Source of the DNA: Picochlorum sp. 'celeri'
Taxonomy: Eukaryota; Chlorophyta; Trebouxiophyceae
DNA length: 64,000 nt
Reading direction: 5' to 3'
Assembly: GCA_010909725.1 (NCBI GenBank)
Contig: JAACMV010000017.1
Location: 558,001-622,000, forward strand
Shown: positions 33,313-45,893 of the stretch, piece after piece
Layout of the letters: every line of letters begins with the position of its first letter
Numbering within the stretch: position 1 is the stretch's first letter
The notes under the pieces: generated by a model
What the model saw: only the letters and a program-made list of their open reading frames with translations
The model's database searches: none
Told to the model about the DNA's origin: nothing
Made by a program: the position numbers and the translations under genes

Positions 33313-36300
33313 TCATTGCAAGTACTGTTTCAAGTCTTCTCCTGAAACATCTTCCATCTTTTTCAGGACTTCCACAGTTCTCTTTTCTACGCGAGTATCC
33401 TCATCTTCGAGAAGCTCACTCAGGAATGGTAGAGCCTCTGGCAGCAAGGTGAGGTACTCTTCCTGTAGGGCATCGCATATGGCCATGGTTGTTTCCAGGG
33501 CAGCAAGGCGGGCATCTGCGTGGGATGCTCTGGTGACCATGAGCACGGCATGGTGCAGTGGTCTCCATCGAGATTCACTATTTGATCCAGATGCGGTTGC
33601 CATTTGAGATATACACGCGATTGTATAGCGTGCCAAGACGCCAAGTGATGCTCTCACCTCTGGCGATGGGATCATATCATCAATGGCAGCATCAGTCACC
33701 AATGCACTATCCTTTTGGTCATCCTCAGGTTCTCCATTTTGACTCTTCATAATCTCAATCAAGGGATCTAAAAGCTTGCTGAAGTGATGTTCGTCCAAGA
33801 ACCCACTCGTATCATATATGCAGCAACGAGTAAGTGACTTTAACACCAAGACTCGCAAGAGGAGAGCAGCTTGCTGGTCCTCGAGTATCTGCACCATTGG
33901 CTTCACCAGGGAGGCGAAATATGGAGTGAAGACGGATTTCAGATTTTCCGTTAGTACACTGATGGCATGAAAAAATGCAATCTTTCTTTCTGGAGATGGG
34001 GCTGTCTCCCCAGCTGGATTTGTTGTTGCCCATTCCACAAACCTAAAGAAGAGAGGTTTGAATTTTGTCTCATTCAGTTTGAGAACCAATTGCACCATTG
34101 AATCAACCACAGAAGATTCTATGGAGTCAACCATATCTGGCTCCTCATCACCATTTCGGCGAATATCCAACCCCTGTAAAATGAGGGAGAAGACAGTGGC
34201 ATGGTATGTGGCTACAGCTGTCGAGTCCATGTGATAAATCATAACAGAAGCCAATTCAAACAGACTTCCTAATGAAGAGCCATGCATTCCTTCTTTTTCT
34301 CCCATCATCTCGCATAATGGATTGAGCAAGAGCCTTGCAGGTATTTGTGATGAGATAATGCTGCAACAGGATTTTCCCAGCCTCCTGCATGATTCGTCCT
34401 CAGAGTTGACTACATTCTCATGTAACAGTATCCTCAGGATATCAATCATATTTGGCGCCATAAAGCTTCCAAGATTCTTTGCTAATGCCTCGAGTGCTGT
34501 CAAAGATGCAGAGAGATCAAGTTGAGACATCTGAGTGGCATTTTCTCCCAGAGCAGCAGAGGAGCCGAGGATAATTGCTGGAACTATTCTTGGAATCATT
34601 GGGATCACCCCATTCTTCATGGAATTGATGTATGATGATAGACAAACGAGCGCAGTTCCTCGAATGGCAGGCAGTTCCTCTTCATTCACCAAATCGACTG
34701 TTGCAGGAATGGCTTGCAAGAAAATGTCGTGGTAGTGTGCACCAAACTTTCTGCTGAATGCTCCCAAAGTTTCCAGAGCAACTTGGCGAGTGATCTCTGA
34801 CTTTTTACCATGGACGTCTACGATCGATATGCATGCACCTACCGTGTCATGCACGCATTGATAGAAGGATGTGTGCAGCAACTCTTCTTCATCTATATCA
34901 GATGCAACTTGTCCTAACAGAGATAGCGATTTCCTGGCCATGGCTTCAGTTGTGTCTTTGTGAAGTAAAGATCGTAACATGCACTCAATGAATTGCGTGG
35001 AATCCATTGTTTCCTTCAGTGCATTGAGGACTTTGTATGCACCATTTTCAACTTCCAGGAGGCGAGGATCTGAACTCTTTGCCCTGGCCTTCCCAATCAA
35101 TTGTAACTGTCTTAAGATGGATTGCATAATAATCTCGTACGATTCAAGTATGCTTGGATTTGTTTGTTGCATGCGCTGGAGTGCATTCATGCTGTTCATC
35201 ATGAGCTTGTATGTCATTGCATTGACTTGCAGCTGAACATCGTAACTTGTATCCTGTGCAAGACACATCTGAAGGAGCCATCCCAAAGCAGATATACAAT
35301 CTGCTTTATTGTTCTGCATTCAAATTTCAGGTTTTGTAAATATTCATCACAGCACTCGTGTTGACCTGTCTGGGGCTCGGACAGCAATTGGACTTGTGTG
35401 TAATCCTCATCAAGAGATCAGACTGACGTGCAAATTTGGATATCGTCATCGCCTCCAAGAATAAATACAGATTTCATACATATATGCATACCTTTGAGAG
35501 AATTGATACCGCAGCGTCTTGCTTCCACGAGTCTTCACCAAGGTCATCAGAAATCAACAGATGGTAAGAAATGGAGGCCATTGTCTCTGCCGCATTCGAT
35601 GGCATAGAATCTACAAGCGCGCCCAAAATGGCATATTTGCGAGAAAAGGAAGTATCTTGGATGGAATCGATCACATTTGGCACTAAATCATGCATTGAGT
35701 TGCCCCCTGAAATCCAGGCAGCAGCTGCAGTGGACAATGACTTGGAGGCTAATAGTGCACTATATTTGTCAGATTCATCAGATACAATGCGGCAAACTGT
35801 CTCCACAGTTTTTAATATATGATCAAGGGCGTCTTCAGGGCAAGAATCAATCCTTGAACGGAGAAGATCCAGGGCAACTGTGCTCACTGCATGATCAGCC
35901 CTGCTGCTTGCACAATCAACAATGAGTCCAGTGTTGAAATATTTTCTCACCTTATTCTCAAGTGTTGGTGTTTCCGATATGTATAGAAGGATGTTTAGAC
36001 ACAGTTGCAGACCATAACTCGCAACTGCAGGCCCTTGCATCTCGCTGTCCAAATCACCTGCAGAAGTTCGCAAGTCCTTTAAGAGAACCATGAATTCCTG
36101 TATGAGTGACTGCACAGGCTTTGTGAAGTTTTCAAAATCTTCAATATCTCGTTTCCATTGCAAAAGTTCAAGGGTATGCAGGCAAAGCGACATGGATTCT
36201 CCCCTTGTATTCTGTGCTTCCAATGCTGCCTGCTTTGCAGTTGACTTCTGTCTTTTGCCTTGCTCATGAGATGATTGAGGCAACTTCAAAAATGGTACAA

Positions 36301-39300
36301 CCACATCAGATGACAATTTCAGTATCTCCAAGGTAGAAAGGGCTGCTTTTCGACAACTTTCGTCCAAGTCTGTCGACGCTGCACTAATCAGCACCTCTGC
36401 AGCATTTTGCAAGTCCTCTACTGAAGTTGAGGATGACACACATTTTGACAAAGCAGACAGTCCAATTTGTCGTAAATCGGGCTCATCTTTCCAAGAACAT
36501 GACTTAAGAGCGGACATCAAGATAGCCTTGTCTGACTGGGAACCGCCACGGTTGATATCAGGATCGTTGAGCACATGTAACATTTCTAGGCAGGCTGCTC
36601 TCTGAGTTGGATTCAATGGTGACACAAATCTTTCCGTCTCAATATCTGTAAAAGATCTCTCTAATATCGTAGCACAGATTGCGGGAAGTCTTTCTGCAGC
36701 CCCACCAACCTGTAGAATACGAAGGAGGAGAGGAGTATGCTGCAACTGGGTATCACTCTGTAGCTCCTGCAGAAGGAAGGAAGCCAGACTTTCAGGATCA
36801 AAAAATGCAGGCTTGACATCCCTAGATTTGGGACTCTTCATTTTCTTTCTACTTTTCGCATCTTGTTGCCCGATAATTTGCTGCAGCAGGTACTCCAAAC
36901 CGTCAGAATCAGCCAGAATTCTCTCTTGGCTCTTCACAATCACTTCCAGCAAAGACTCCACGACAGATTTTGAAAGTTCGATTTTGACTGGCCACCAATT
37001 TTCGATGGAATCTAGCAGAGTTGTAGATGAATACAAGGCGGCATGTCTCACACTTCTAGATGTATTGGACAATGCCGAGAGTAACTTGACAAGACTCTTT
37101 GCAACTGATTTCCTCTGATCACCTGACAGTTTCTGCGAAGAAATGTATTCTGACCATTGTTTTAAAGCTGTAGGTGCTGTGTTACCAAGTGGTGTATCTT
37201 CCATGCATGCCTCTTCCCAGAAAGTGATCAGCGAAGCCACAGGATCCTCTAGCTTTTCTAGCAAAGCACCCAAATGCTGGAACCACACATTGGGTGATAG
37301 GGTCGCCAAGTACCCATACAGCTCCATGGGGGCAGGCTCACTCATATTCCGTAAAGATTTTTCTGACATATTTGACAAGGCTGCGAGCAAAAGTTCGGGT
37401 TCGATCGCACACAGATGGGTAGACCTTGATGCCAAGTCAAGCAAAGACTTAGAAGACAGCAACTTTTTCCTTGAATCCCACAAAGACTTGAATGCTTCAC
37501 TCTTCCTCCTCTGCGAAAGTAGCAAGTCATCTCCCTCGTTGTAAAACCATTGAATGACTTTTTGAGCGATCGCATCCTTCTTTGACGTATCTTTACCTCC
37601 AGCAGACATGAGTGCCGACTCCATAACACAGGCAATTACTGCCTTTGCTGAGGGGTTGACATCCCCGTGCTCAAGTACCGCAAACAGCACATTACGAGCT
37701 TCGTCTTCTTTTAAGAGGCATTTTGATAGAGTTTGGATTATATCTTGATTAAACGCGTCAACATCGAACCCTTCAGTATGGCCTGTTGCTTCACCACTCC
37801 TAGAGCGCTTTGTACCATTTGCTACTGCACCCATGTTATACCTTTCGTACACTGGCTCAAGGACCTTTGACATCACAGTGCCCTTATTTTTTACCAATAG
37901 ATCTAAACTCTTGAGTGAAAGTTTGTACGAGTGGGTGCCAGCAAGCAGGACAGAGAAGAGAACTCCTACCAAAAGTGCCTCCTCCTTCTGCATCAATGCA
38001 ATATGCTGCAGGGCAACTTTTGCTGATTTCCTAGCCAACGCACGGGACCTTTTCCCATCCTGCTTGGAATATATCACTTTCATGCATCTTTCAATACACA
38101 TGATGAGGTTTTCCATGAGCAAATTTTCCGGAATAAGATGGGGCAATTGATCCAAATTCAGGGTTGTCAGCACAACACCAAAGTCATCATCATGGAGCCT
38201 TCGGAGCAGAGCCCCCTTTAAAATGGTCTCTGATTCCTCCTTCGTTGCTCCATCAGATTTGAAAATATCATTCAATTTCTCCAGAGCCATTATTCGCACC
38301 GCAGCCGAGGCATGATCGACACCAGCTGCAAGAGTGACATTGGCATCTACCAGAGGAGCCCGGACTGTGTCTTCCAGAGATTTGCCAAGGACTCCCATCA
38401 AGCACGATCTTTCTTCAGAATCTCGATCTTCTACTGCAAGATACTCATTCAGAGCTTTTTCAAGAACGTCCCCATGGTGCACGTCGAATTCTTTGATCAG
38501 TCTCACCAACCGAGTCTGCCTGTCTTCAGACACTGGCGTTTTGGCCAATCCCAACAAAAATTCGGCACATGTATTCATATAATCGCCCATCTCCAATGAC
38601 TTAATCAATCTAGAATACGAATCAACATGCTCCTCCTTGTCCAGCGCATGCTCAGCAGCATCAACAAAGAGCAGATATCCCAATGCATGACTATGCGGCA
38701 TCTTTGATGTGAGCTGCTTCAACTCGGAAAACAAGGTGGGCAATCGGGACAAATGCTCATAGCATTTCCCAGGAAGACGGGTAAAGCATTCTTGAGAGGA
38801 AGCCAAATATCCCAACAAGAGCAACACTTGAGGCAATGAACCTGGCGTACATGAACTCGTTATATCTGGAAGCAGTTCTGCAAGTCAAGAAAACACACCA
38901 TTAGATGCAATCAAATACAATCATCATCATCATCATAGTTTTTATTGAAGATACATATATGTGCAAAGATTAAGACAGAAAGCAAGATGAAACCCGTCAA
39001 CCACCCTCAGTGAATACAAACTGTTTTAAAACACGTCATCCAGAGAAGATGCTGATATCCACCATCTCTCCTCAAAGAGTACAACTAGATCACATCCTAG
39101 GGCATCCAAAGATCTCACCAACAGACACATTAAAACACGTACCATTGAAAACTTGCTCACTAAATTGCGCTCTGCTTGCCAACTGCCCCAAGACCATGTA
39201 TGTAGCATCCCTATATTCTGTGACAGCATGACCCTGGACTCCATGAATAATATACGGGAGAAGAAAAGCGATAAAATCTTCATCAACCCTTGACTCCTGA

Positions 39301-40089
39301 GAACCCATGTATTCGCATAGGACCACAGCATACCACCCCATGCATGATCGCACCCCCGTCTTTGGATCTGACAACTCCCGAGCCATATCACATATGAACC
39401 TGAGCAATGCTCTATCTGTGATACATCTCTGAACCAAAGATTCCCTAGACAACCCTCCTTTCGGCGGGGATTTTTTCATCGGACTCAAAAACTCAAAGCA
39501 AGTCTTCTTCAATCTCATAATCATCACACAACGGACAAACTCTGCCGTCCCATGATACGGCAACGCTGCCTTCATCAGAGCATACACATTATTCTCATGC
39601 ACCTGAAACTTTCTAACCAAGTACTCGAGTGCACGAGTAGCAGCAGGCAGCAAAAAGTACGGACCCAGAAGTCTGCAAAACCGATCAATGTGAGCATCAA
39701 TTCCCTTGAGCCTCTCAGCATCCCATGTCCCTCTGTCAAAGGACACTGCTGTCGATTGGCTAAAGAGCGCCTGTCGACAGCTCTGAAACCGTGGATCCAA
39801 CCGACACAGAGCATCAAATCCTACACACATACACCACAGGCATCACCCACACCATCTAGGAAGAGAACCCAGACATGAAAAAAAAAACCGTACCCTTTAG
39901 ACCCAATTCATACACCTCCTCCAACCCCACCTCAGCCGCATCCTGGTACGACGAGTACACCAAAGAAGCTTTCCCCTTGACACCCACTGGATCATACTCC
40001 CTTTCACTCGGATCTGAAGGCTGAGGAGCCCGCACTCCTGCCGCTACAGCAATGCGCTGTAATTGACTTTCTAACGACGATGCAGGCAT
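33313..40089 (-). CDS. UTP10: UTP10/HEATR1, U3 snoRNP subunit (4 exons)
   Basis: Large HEAT-repeat scaffold of the t-UTP subcomplex of the small-subunit processome, needed in the nucleolus for pre-rRNA transcription and 18S processing. I read exons 39894-40089, 39143-39820, 35492-38877 and 33313-35313; introns are GT-AG (73, 265 and 178 nt) and phases agree across all joins, giving 2,086 residues (the human protein is about 2,140). The N-terminus (MPASSLESQLQRIAVAAGVR, then KGKASLVYSSYQDAAEVGLE) matches the family start. The C-terminal BP28CT region ends in EALPFLSELLEDEDTRVEKR and SGEDLKQYLQ, the conserved family ending. The middle is HEAT-like helices without other domains. The gene is divergent from the myosin gene and converges on the hypothetical gene at 32.6-33.2 kb. 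Confidence 0.93.
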
Positions 40090-40657
40090 TAATAATCACA
40101 ATAACGATGCTATTCTCTAAAAAAATTGGCTAATATAAACTATGATGGATATATCTGAGACTATAGAGCACAATGGAGAAGACGATTCCTTGTCATGAAT
40201 GCAGCATGCAATCAATCTCATAGCCTGCCATCCCACACAGCATTCTGCGACCAATATTGAACTACAAGGTCACAAATATGTATTTTTTTTATGTCTTCTC
40301 CAGATGTGATGATGTACCTCTCAAAGCACTGTCACCCACCCACATTCTCCTTGATTAAAAGTTTAAAGCAAATGTTCCCTCATGATCATGAGGGGACAGA
40401 CATTCGGGAGTCGTTCAACGGTTGGTAGCATGTGGCATGGCATGTGGCTCACATCCGTTGATTTCCACCCCTGCCCTCTCACCAATCGCACATACTATTT
40501 GTTTATACAACTATATGTGGTGAATACAGACGGATAAACAGTAAGAGACGTCGTTGGCAAGGGCGAGTGTCGGTTGAGATTTGCGTCGTCACGACCCTTG
40601 ATACCACAGAAGCAACTCGATCTCTGCAGTATACTATATAATTAATTCAATAAAACC
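40090..40657. promoter_or_regulatory. Divergent promoter region, UTP10 / myosin
   Basis: 568-nt spacer between two divergent genes. A TATATAAT at 40635-40642 sits only 16 nt before the myosin ATG, and ATATAAAC (about 40133-40140) lies upstream of UTP10. No supported ORF or RNA gene. Confidence 0.45.
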
Positions 40658-43600
40658 ATGGATACGATGAAAAAGGGTATGCGCGTGTGGTGGAATACTG
40701 CTCACACGCCAGTCTCTGGGGACGGGGCAGGAGTTTTGTCCACGCGGAAGAGTCTTGGTAGGCAGCAGGGTAGTGATGGTGAATGGCGGCAAGGTAGCCT
40801 TGCAGAAGACTATGATCCGTCGAGTGGATGTACTCGGGTGTGTTGTGATGACGGGCAGGTTGTGGAGGTGGCTGTTGTTGAGCCTGCAAACCCAGGGGTG
40901 ATGGAAAAGGTGGATGACTTGACAGAGCTGTCATTCTTGAATGAGCCAGGTATTTTGCACGTGCTGAAGGAGAGATATGATGATTCGATGCTGTACACGC
41001 ATGCTGGTCCGGTGTTGGTGGCGGTGAATCCTTTCAGAGATGTGGATGCGTTGTATTCCAAGGAGCAGGTGAACAAGTATGTGAGGAGGCCAGCCATGGG
41101 GCATCATTCGGACAGTGACGAATACGTGGCTCATATTTTTCTGACAGCGGATAAAGCGTTCAAAGAAATGAAGATTTCTGGCATGAATCAGAGTATTTTG
41201 ATCACGGGAGAGAGTGGTGCGGGGAAGACAGAGACGACCAAGTTTGTGATGAAGTATGTTGCAGGGCTGGCTGGAGGGTTGGGCATGGAGCATCGGGTTT
41301 TGGAGACGAATCCAATCTTGGAGGCGTTTGGAAATGCAAAGACCCTTCATAATAACAATAGTAGTCGATTTGGAAAGCTGATTGATATCCATTTTGACGA
41401 ATCGTATAGAATCTGTGGGGCTTCTATTGAGACATACCTATTGGAAAAGTCGCGTGTGGTGCATCAATTGAAGGGCGAAAGGAACTATCATATTTTCTAT
41501 CAGCTGATTCGAGGTGCTTCTCAAGAGATTAAAGATGCATGCAAAATACCTGACAATCCCGCGTCTGTATTTTCGTATTTGAACAAGAGTGGATGTGATG
41601 TGATTGACAAGGTTGATGATGCTCGCAACTTTCATCTCGTGTGTGATGCCATGGCTGATATTGGGATTGGAGAGGAGAAGCAGATGGGATTCTGGCAAAC
41701 ATTATCTGCAATATTGTGGCTCGGGAATGTTCGGTTTGAGGCCTTGACGGATGATTCAGTGTCTGTTATGGATGATGAGGCACTCGAGCACTCTGCCATA
41801 TTGCTTGGTGTGTCCAAGGCATGTTTGGCGGGAGCCTTGTCGACCAGGAAAATGTGTGTTGGTGGTGACGTCATCATGAAAGAGCTGAATATTGAAACTG
41901 CTCAAGATGTGAGGGATGCTTTGGCGAAATTCCTGTATGAGGCACAATTCAGAGACTTGATACATTTGGTGAATGATGCACTTCAGGGGAAAGATGGGCA
42001 GTCTGCTGTGTCGAAACTGTCGCTTCTGGATATATATGGATTCGAATGCTTCAAAGAAAATTCATTCGAGCAGCTTTGTATCAATTATGCGAATGAGCGT
42101 TTGCAGCAGCAGTTTGCAGCTCATCTATTCAAGCTGGAACAAGCCATGTATGAAGAGGAAGGGGTGGATTGGAAGTATGTGGAGTTTGAGGACAACCAAG
42201 CTTGCGTTGATTTGATTGAAAGCAAGCCACCGCAAGGACTTGGGCTGTTGACATTGCTGGATGAGGAGTGCTTGTTCCCAAAGGGAACGGATGCATCATT
42301 CTCTGAAAAGGTGTGCAAGACTCATTCGGGGCATGGCAAGTTTAGTTTCAATGCCAACAAGCCAGGCGACGCATTCACAATCCATCACTATGCTGGACCA
42401 GTTTCGTATTCGTCACAACACTTTTTGGATAAAAATAGGGACACCTTGAATCCTGATTTGATGAATTTGGTTCAGAGTTCTGAATCGAGATTTGTCTCCA
42501 TGCTGTCTGGTCACATGGGTGTGGGTGCTCCAAAGGGAGGTAGGAGTGCATCAGTTGGTTCACGTTTCAGAGAACAGCTGAAAGTGTTGCTCGAACGATT
42601 GGATCAGTCTCAGTTGCACTTTGTGAGGTGTATCAAGCCCAACGCTATGCAAAAGCCAGAGTGCTTTGACCAAAGCCTCGTCTTGCACCAGCTCAAATGT
42701 TGTGGCATTCTCGAGGTTGCAAGAATTGCCCGAGCAGGGTATCCCACCAGGTACACTCATAATGACTTTGCTGAGCGATACAAGACATTCCTTCCAGTAA
42801 GTGCCCGTGAGAGAGAGTCGATGAAGCCTTTGGATATCTGCACTGCTCTGCTGGATCACTTTGGCATTGATCAGTCCCAGTTTCAGATTGGAAAGACCAA
42901 GCTGTTCTTCAGGGCTGGTGTCCTTGGTCATTTGGAAGATCACGTTCTTCGCGCCACGGATGCATGCTTGACGATTCAGTCTGTGACAAGGATGTATCAA
43001 TGCAGGCAACCATTCCTGCACATGAGACAGGCATCCATCAATATTCAAGCATGCTGGAGGGCACATGAGGCCCAGCTAGCATTCATCGAGCTGAAAAAGC
43101 GTCATGTCGCTGCATGTCATATACAATCTGTGTACAAGGCACATAAGATGCGTGGGGAATTCCAGGAAAAGCTGCGTGCTGCGAGATGCCTTCAAATTTG
43201 GTGGAGACAAACTCTTCTCAGGTCAAAAATTGCAGAAAGGATTGCAGCCTTTAACGCCGAGGAAGAGCGACAACAGCACGAAAAACAGATGATGGAACAA
43301 AATATTCAAGAGGAAGAACGTCAAGATGCAAGTATGGCTGATCTAGGTGCCGAATTTAATATGAGTTTGGATGAGATGCGTGACATCCTACAAAAGTACA
43401 CATCTGGAGTACTAATCGTAGCCCAGCCCAGAGAGCCTGACTCTGCATTACAAGAGCTTCAAAGGATTAATGTTGAATTACAGAAGGAAATTGAAGAGTT
43501 GAAAGATGAAAATAATATCCTGATTGACCAGCAAGCAAAGCAGTTGAGTGCCAAGAAGCATGCTAGAGTTGTTGCCATTACTGCCAATGCATCAGATATG

Positions 43601-44080
43601 GATTCACCAAGAAGCCAAGACTCGGTGTCAATCATGTCATATAGTGATACAGAAACAGATAATGCATCAAATTTGCAGTCCGCGAAACAGGAATTGTCAT
43701 TCGGAAGGGCAGGACCGCAAGGTGCTGTGGCAGCACTCAATGCAGAACTTGCAAAGAAGGGACCAATCTTCAACGATGACGCAGCATTCATTCGGGAAGT
43801 ACACGAAGGAGTATCATTAGCACCTAACATGGACCCTGATTATGAGATTAAAAGGCTTCTTGTCCGATATAAAACATGGCATCGCGATTTCAAGAATCGA
43901 CTCAAGGCCACACAAGCCTCTCTCAGGAAGGGTGCATCAGCAAGCCCAGCTCCTACATACATGAACAGCAGTGCAAAGCCTTTAGAGGATGCATTACCCA
44001 AAAAGCCAGTGACCCAAGGTCTTTCTCGTACTTTTAAAAATTTGACTCGTGTTGGAAAAAGTGCCAAGAATACAATGTAA
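40658..44080 (+). CDS. Myosin heavy chain, class VIII-like
   Basis: Actin-based motor of 1,140 residues with no introns. A short N-terminal extension leads into the motor domain (about residues 80-770), with P-loop GESGAGKTETTKF near 184, switch I NNNSSRFGK near 233, and switch II LLDIYGFE near 456, plus the actin-binding region HFVRCIKPN and the converter QFQIGKTKLFFRAG. Four IQ-type calmodulin-binding motifs follow (such as IQSVTRMYQCR, IQACWRAHEAQL, IQSVYKAHKMRG, LQIWWRQTLLRS). A short coiled coil (ELQRINVELQKEIEELKDEN) and a basic C-terminal tail follow. The length, four IQs, short coil and absence of a DIL domain point to plant class VIII rather than class XI (about 1,500 residues). Class assignment is inference. 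The stop codon overlaps TGTAA at 44076-44080. Confidence 0.93.
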   Translation: MDTMKKGMRVWWNTAHTPVSGDGAGVLSTRKSLGRQQGSDGEWRQGSLAEDYDPSSGCTRVCCDDGQVVEVAVVEPANPGVMEKVDDLTELSFLNEPGILHVLKERYDDSMLYTHAGPVLVAVNPFRDVDALYSKEQVNKYVRRPAMGHHSDSDEYVAHIFLTADKAFKEMKISGMNQSILITGESGAGKTETTKFVMKYVAGLAGGLGMEHRVLETNPILEAFGNAKTLHNNNSSRFGKLIDIHFDESYRICGASIETYLLEKSRVVHQLKGERNYHIFYQLIRGASQEIKDACKIPDNPASVFSYLNKSGCDVIDKVDDARNFHLVCDAMADIGIGEEKQMGFWQTLSAILWLGNVRFEALTDDSVSVMDDEALEHSAILLGVSKACLAGALSTRKMCVGGDVIMKELNIETAQDVRDALAKFLYEAQFRDLIHLVNDALQGKDGQSAVSKLSLLDIYGFECFKENSFEQLCINYANERLQQQFAAHLFKLEQAMYEEEGVDWKYVEFEDNQACVDLIESKPPQGLGLLTLLDEECLFPKGTDASFSEKVCKTHSGHGKFSFNANKPGDAFTIHHYAGPVSYSSQHFLDKNRDTLNPDLMNLVQSSESRFVSMLSGHMGVGAPKGGRSASVGSRFREQLKVLLERLDQSQLHFVRCIKPNAMQKPECFDQSLVLHQLKCCGILEVARIARAGYPTRYTHNDFAERYKTFLPVSARERESMKPLDICTALLDHFGIDQSQFQIGKTKLFFRAGVLGHLEDHVLRATDACLTIQSVTRMYQCRQPFLHMRQASINIQACWRAHEAQLAFIELKKRHVAACHIQSVYKAHKMRGEFQEKLRAARCLQIWWRQTLLRSKIAERIAAFNAEEERQQHEKQMMEQNIQEEERQDASMADLGAEFNMSLDEMRDILQKYTSGVLIVAQPREPDSALQELQRINVELQKEIEELKDENNILIDQQAKQLSAKKHARVVAITANASDMDSPRSQDSVSIMSYSDTETDNASNLQSAKQELSFGRAGPQGAVAALNAELAKKGPIFNDDAAFIREVHEGVSLAPNMDPDYEIKRLLVRYKTWHRDFKNRLKATQASLRKGASASPAPTYMNSSAKPLEDALPKKPVTQGLSRTFKNLTRVGKSAKNTM

Positions 44081-44084
44081 ACAT

Positions 44085-44667
44085 TTACTGCTTTTTAAAA
44101 TCACGACGACTAAAATTCATAGTATTGTTGTGTGTACCTCCATGTTGCTGCTGAGGAAGAGCCCCCTGCGATGATGATGACGGTGGATCCCCAGAAAAAT
44201 CTTGTTGTCGTATGATATTTGCCGGAATCCCGGTTGCTTCGAATGGAACCCCGTTTGACACGGGCATCATGTTTGGATACGGCATGGCTTGATGATGAAA
44301 CACAGGCCGGATCAACTCTGGTACACCATGGGATCCTGATGATGTAGGAATTGGCGCCTGCATCCCCCCAAACATGCCTTGAGCGCGAGGAAATGGTCTT
44401 CCAAACATGGCCATTTGCTGATATTGCTGCTGCTGCTGGAGCATCTGTATCTGTGACCTCATTCTCTCAGCATCCAGTATCCGTTGCTGTTCAACACTCA
44501 TACCACCAGGAATATTGCCACCAGGAAAGGATCCCCCATACTGACCTGACATATGATGCATAGGAGGCTGTGATCTGAGCATTTGATACGGGTGATAATA
44601 CCCTTGAGGCATGCTGTGCCTTTGCTGCAAAATCTCAGAGGCTCTCTGAAGAATATCATGTTGCGGT

Positions 44668-44700
<33 letters not shown>

Positions 44701-45539
44701 GGAACAGTTCCCGTCACCACATCAGGTGCTCGTTTCGGCATTGCCTGCATCCCAGGTAGACCAATATGATCGGATCGTCGTTTTCGTATTCCTGGAGAAC
44801 GCCCCTGCCGAGCTGCCGAAGCAGCTCGAAGAACAGGGCTAAGTGCCCCCTCCGCCACATCCTCCATCTTCTTCTCATCCCCCACCTTTTTCTTCTTGAT
44901 TGCAATCGGGGCTATATTAGACATGACCTTTTCCGACCTCTGATCGACAAGACTATCCTCGTCGTCACTACTACTACTACTGCTGCTGCTACTGCTGCTG
45001 CTGCTGCTACTGCTGCTGGATGAACTACTGCTAGATGAACTATTGCTCCCCCTCTGCACATTCCCACGCTCCTTCCTCTGTTGAATAAAATCCTGTTTCA
45101 TCTTCTGACGAACACAATATCTCTTATGAAATCGTTCACGCCCCTTCTCAACCACCTGTCCACAAAGAATGCACCTGACCAAATCAGTACAATATCCACC
45201 ATCCATACCCTCACGCAACACCTCCCTCTCAACCCCCTTGGACCATTCCCTAATAGCAGAAATATCCTTTTTCGATCTCTCAATATCCTCCGTCGTCAAT
45301 ACGACACCCTCAGCATTCCCCCTGATCTCTTCTTCATGTCGACCATTCTCCTCAGTCCCGGCAAGATTGATATCCCCTTTCCTCCCTCCATCCTCATTCA
45401 ACAAATCCGTCTCCAACACATCATGAAATGTATGATAAAGAAAATCAGTCCCCAGATCGGGAAATAACGACTGCAACTCATACGGCAGACCCTTGACCTC
45501 TTCAGCCAATTCAACTCTCAAGCGATTCACAGTCTCCAT
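44085..45539 (-). CDS. Poly-Ser/poly-Gln protein with CCHC-type zinc motif
   Basis: A 484-residue protein, unrecognised as a whole. Its N-terminal third appears folded and contains a candidate zinc site CILCGQVVEKGRERFHKRYC (C-x2-C-x11-H-x3-C) after an acidic helix. A run of about 25 serines, a lysine-rich KKKKVGDEKKMED, and a nuclear-type IRKRRSDH follow. The C-terminal half is rich in Gln, Met, Pro and Gly with a run of about 10 Gln. The combination of a C-x2-C...H-x3-C finger with Gln/Ser tracts recalls SGF73/ataxin-7 of the SAGA complex, but the resemblance is weak and I do not assign it. The start ATG is 45537-45539. Its stop codon is only 4 nt from the myosin stop on the other strand. 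Confidence 0.75.
44670..44700 (-). repeat. CAG trinucleotide repeat encoding poly-Gln
   Basis: Ten pure CTG units on the plus strand, read as CAG (Gln) in the gene. Pure codon repetition makes it length-unstable. Confidence 0.9.
44966..45046 (-). repeat. AGC/AGT repeat encoding poly-Ser
   Basis: About 27 CTG/CTA-type triplets on the plus strand, read mostly as AGC and AGT (Ser). It is interrupted near its upstream end by GGATGA units. Confidence 0.9.
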
Positions 45540-45893
45540 ACTCGCTCACCCTTCCTATACTGGTATATCAACGTGCGCAATACCATATACATGCCCCTGC
45601 TAGCAATATCTCCGCGGTGTATCCCGACGTCAATGGTACCATGGCATGGAGCCCAGCATAAGACACATGTTCCTCTTCACTCGTTCTCCTTTTCCTATTT
45701 CCATACAGGATAATGCATATAGGCAATGTTACATTGTTTTAAGATGAATAGACTGGCGTTAAAAGGGGTGTTGCATGCATGAAGACATCTCAACTAAAGA
45801 TATGAACCCAAAGTACTTCGGGATTTGGGCGCCACCGTTTCGTATTTTTGAAATAGAAAATTCCTTCCCCCTATTAATTAATGTGCATAGGGT
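45540..45893. other. Intergenic spacer
   Basis: Promoter side of the poly-Ser/poly-Gln gene and 3' side of the next small gene. Contains a TTGCATGCATGAAG motif near 45772. No gene seen. Confidence 0.4.
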
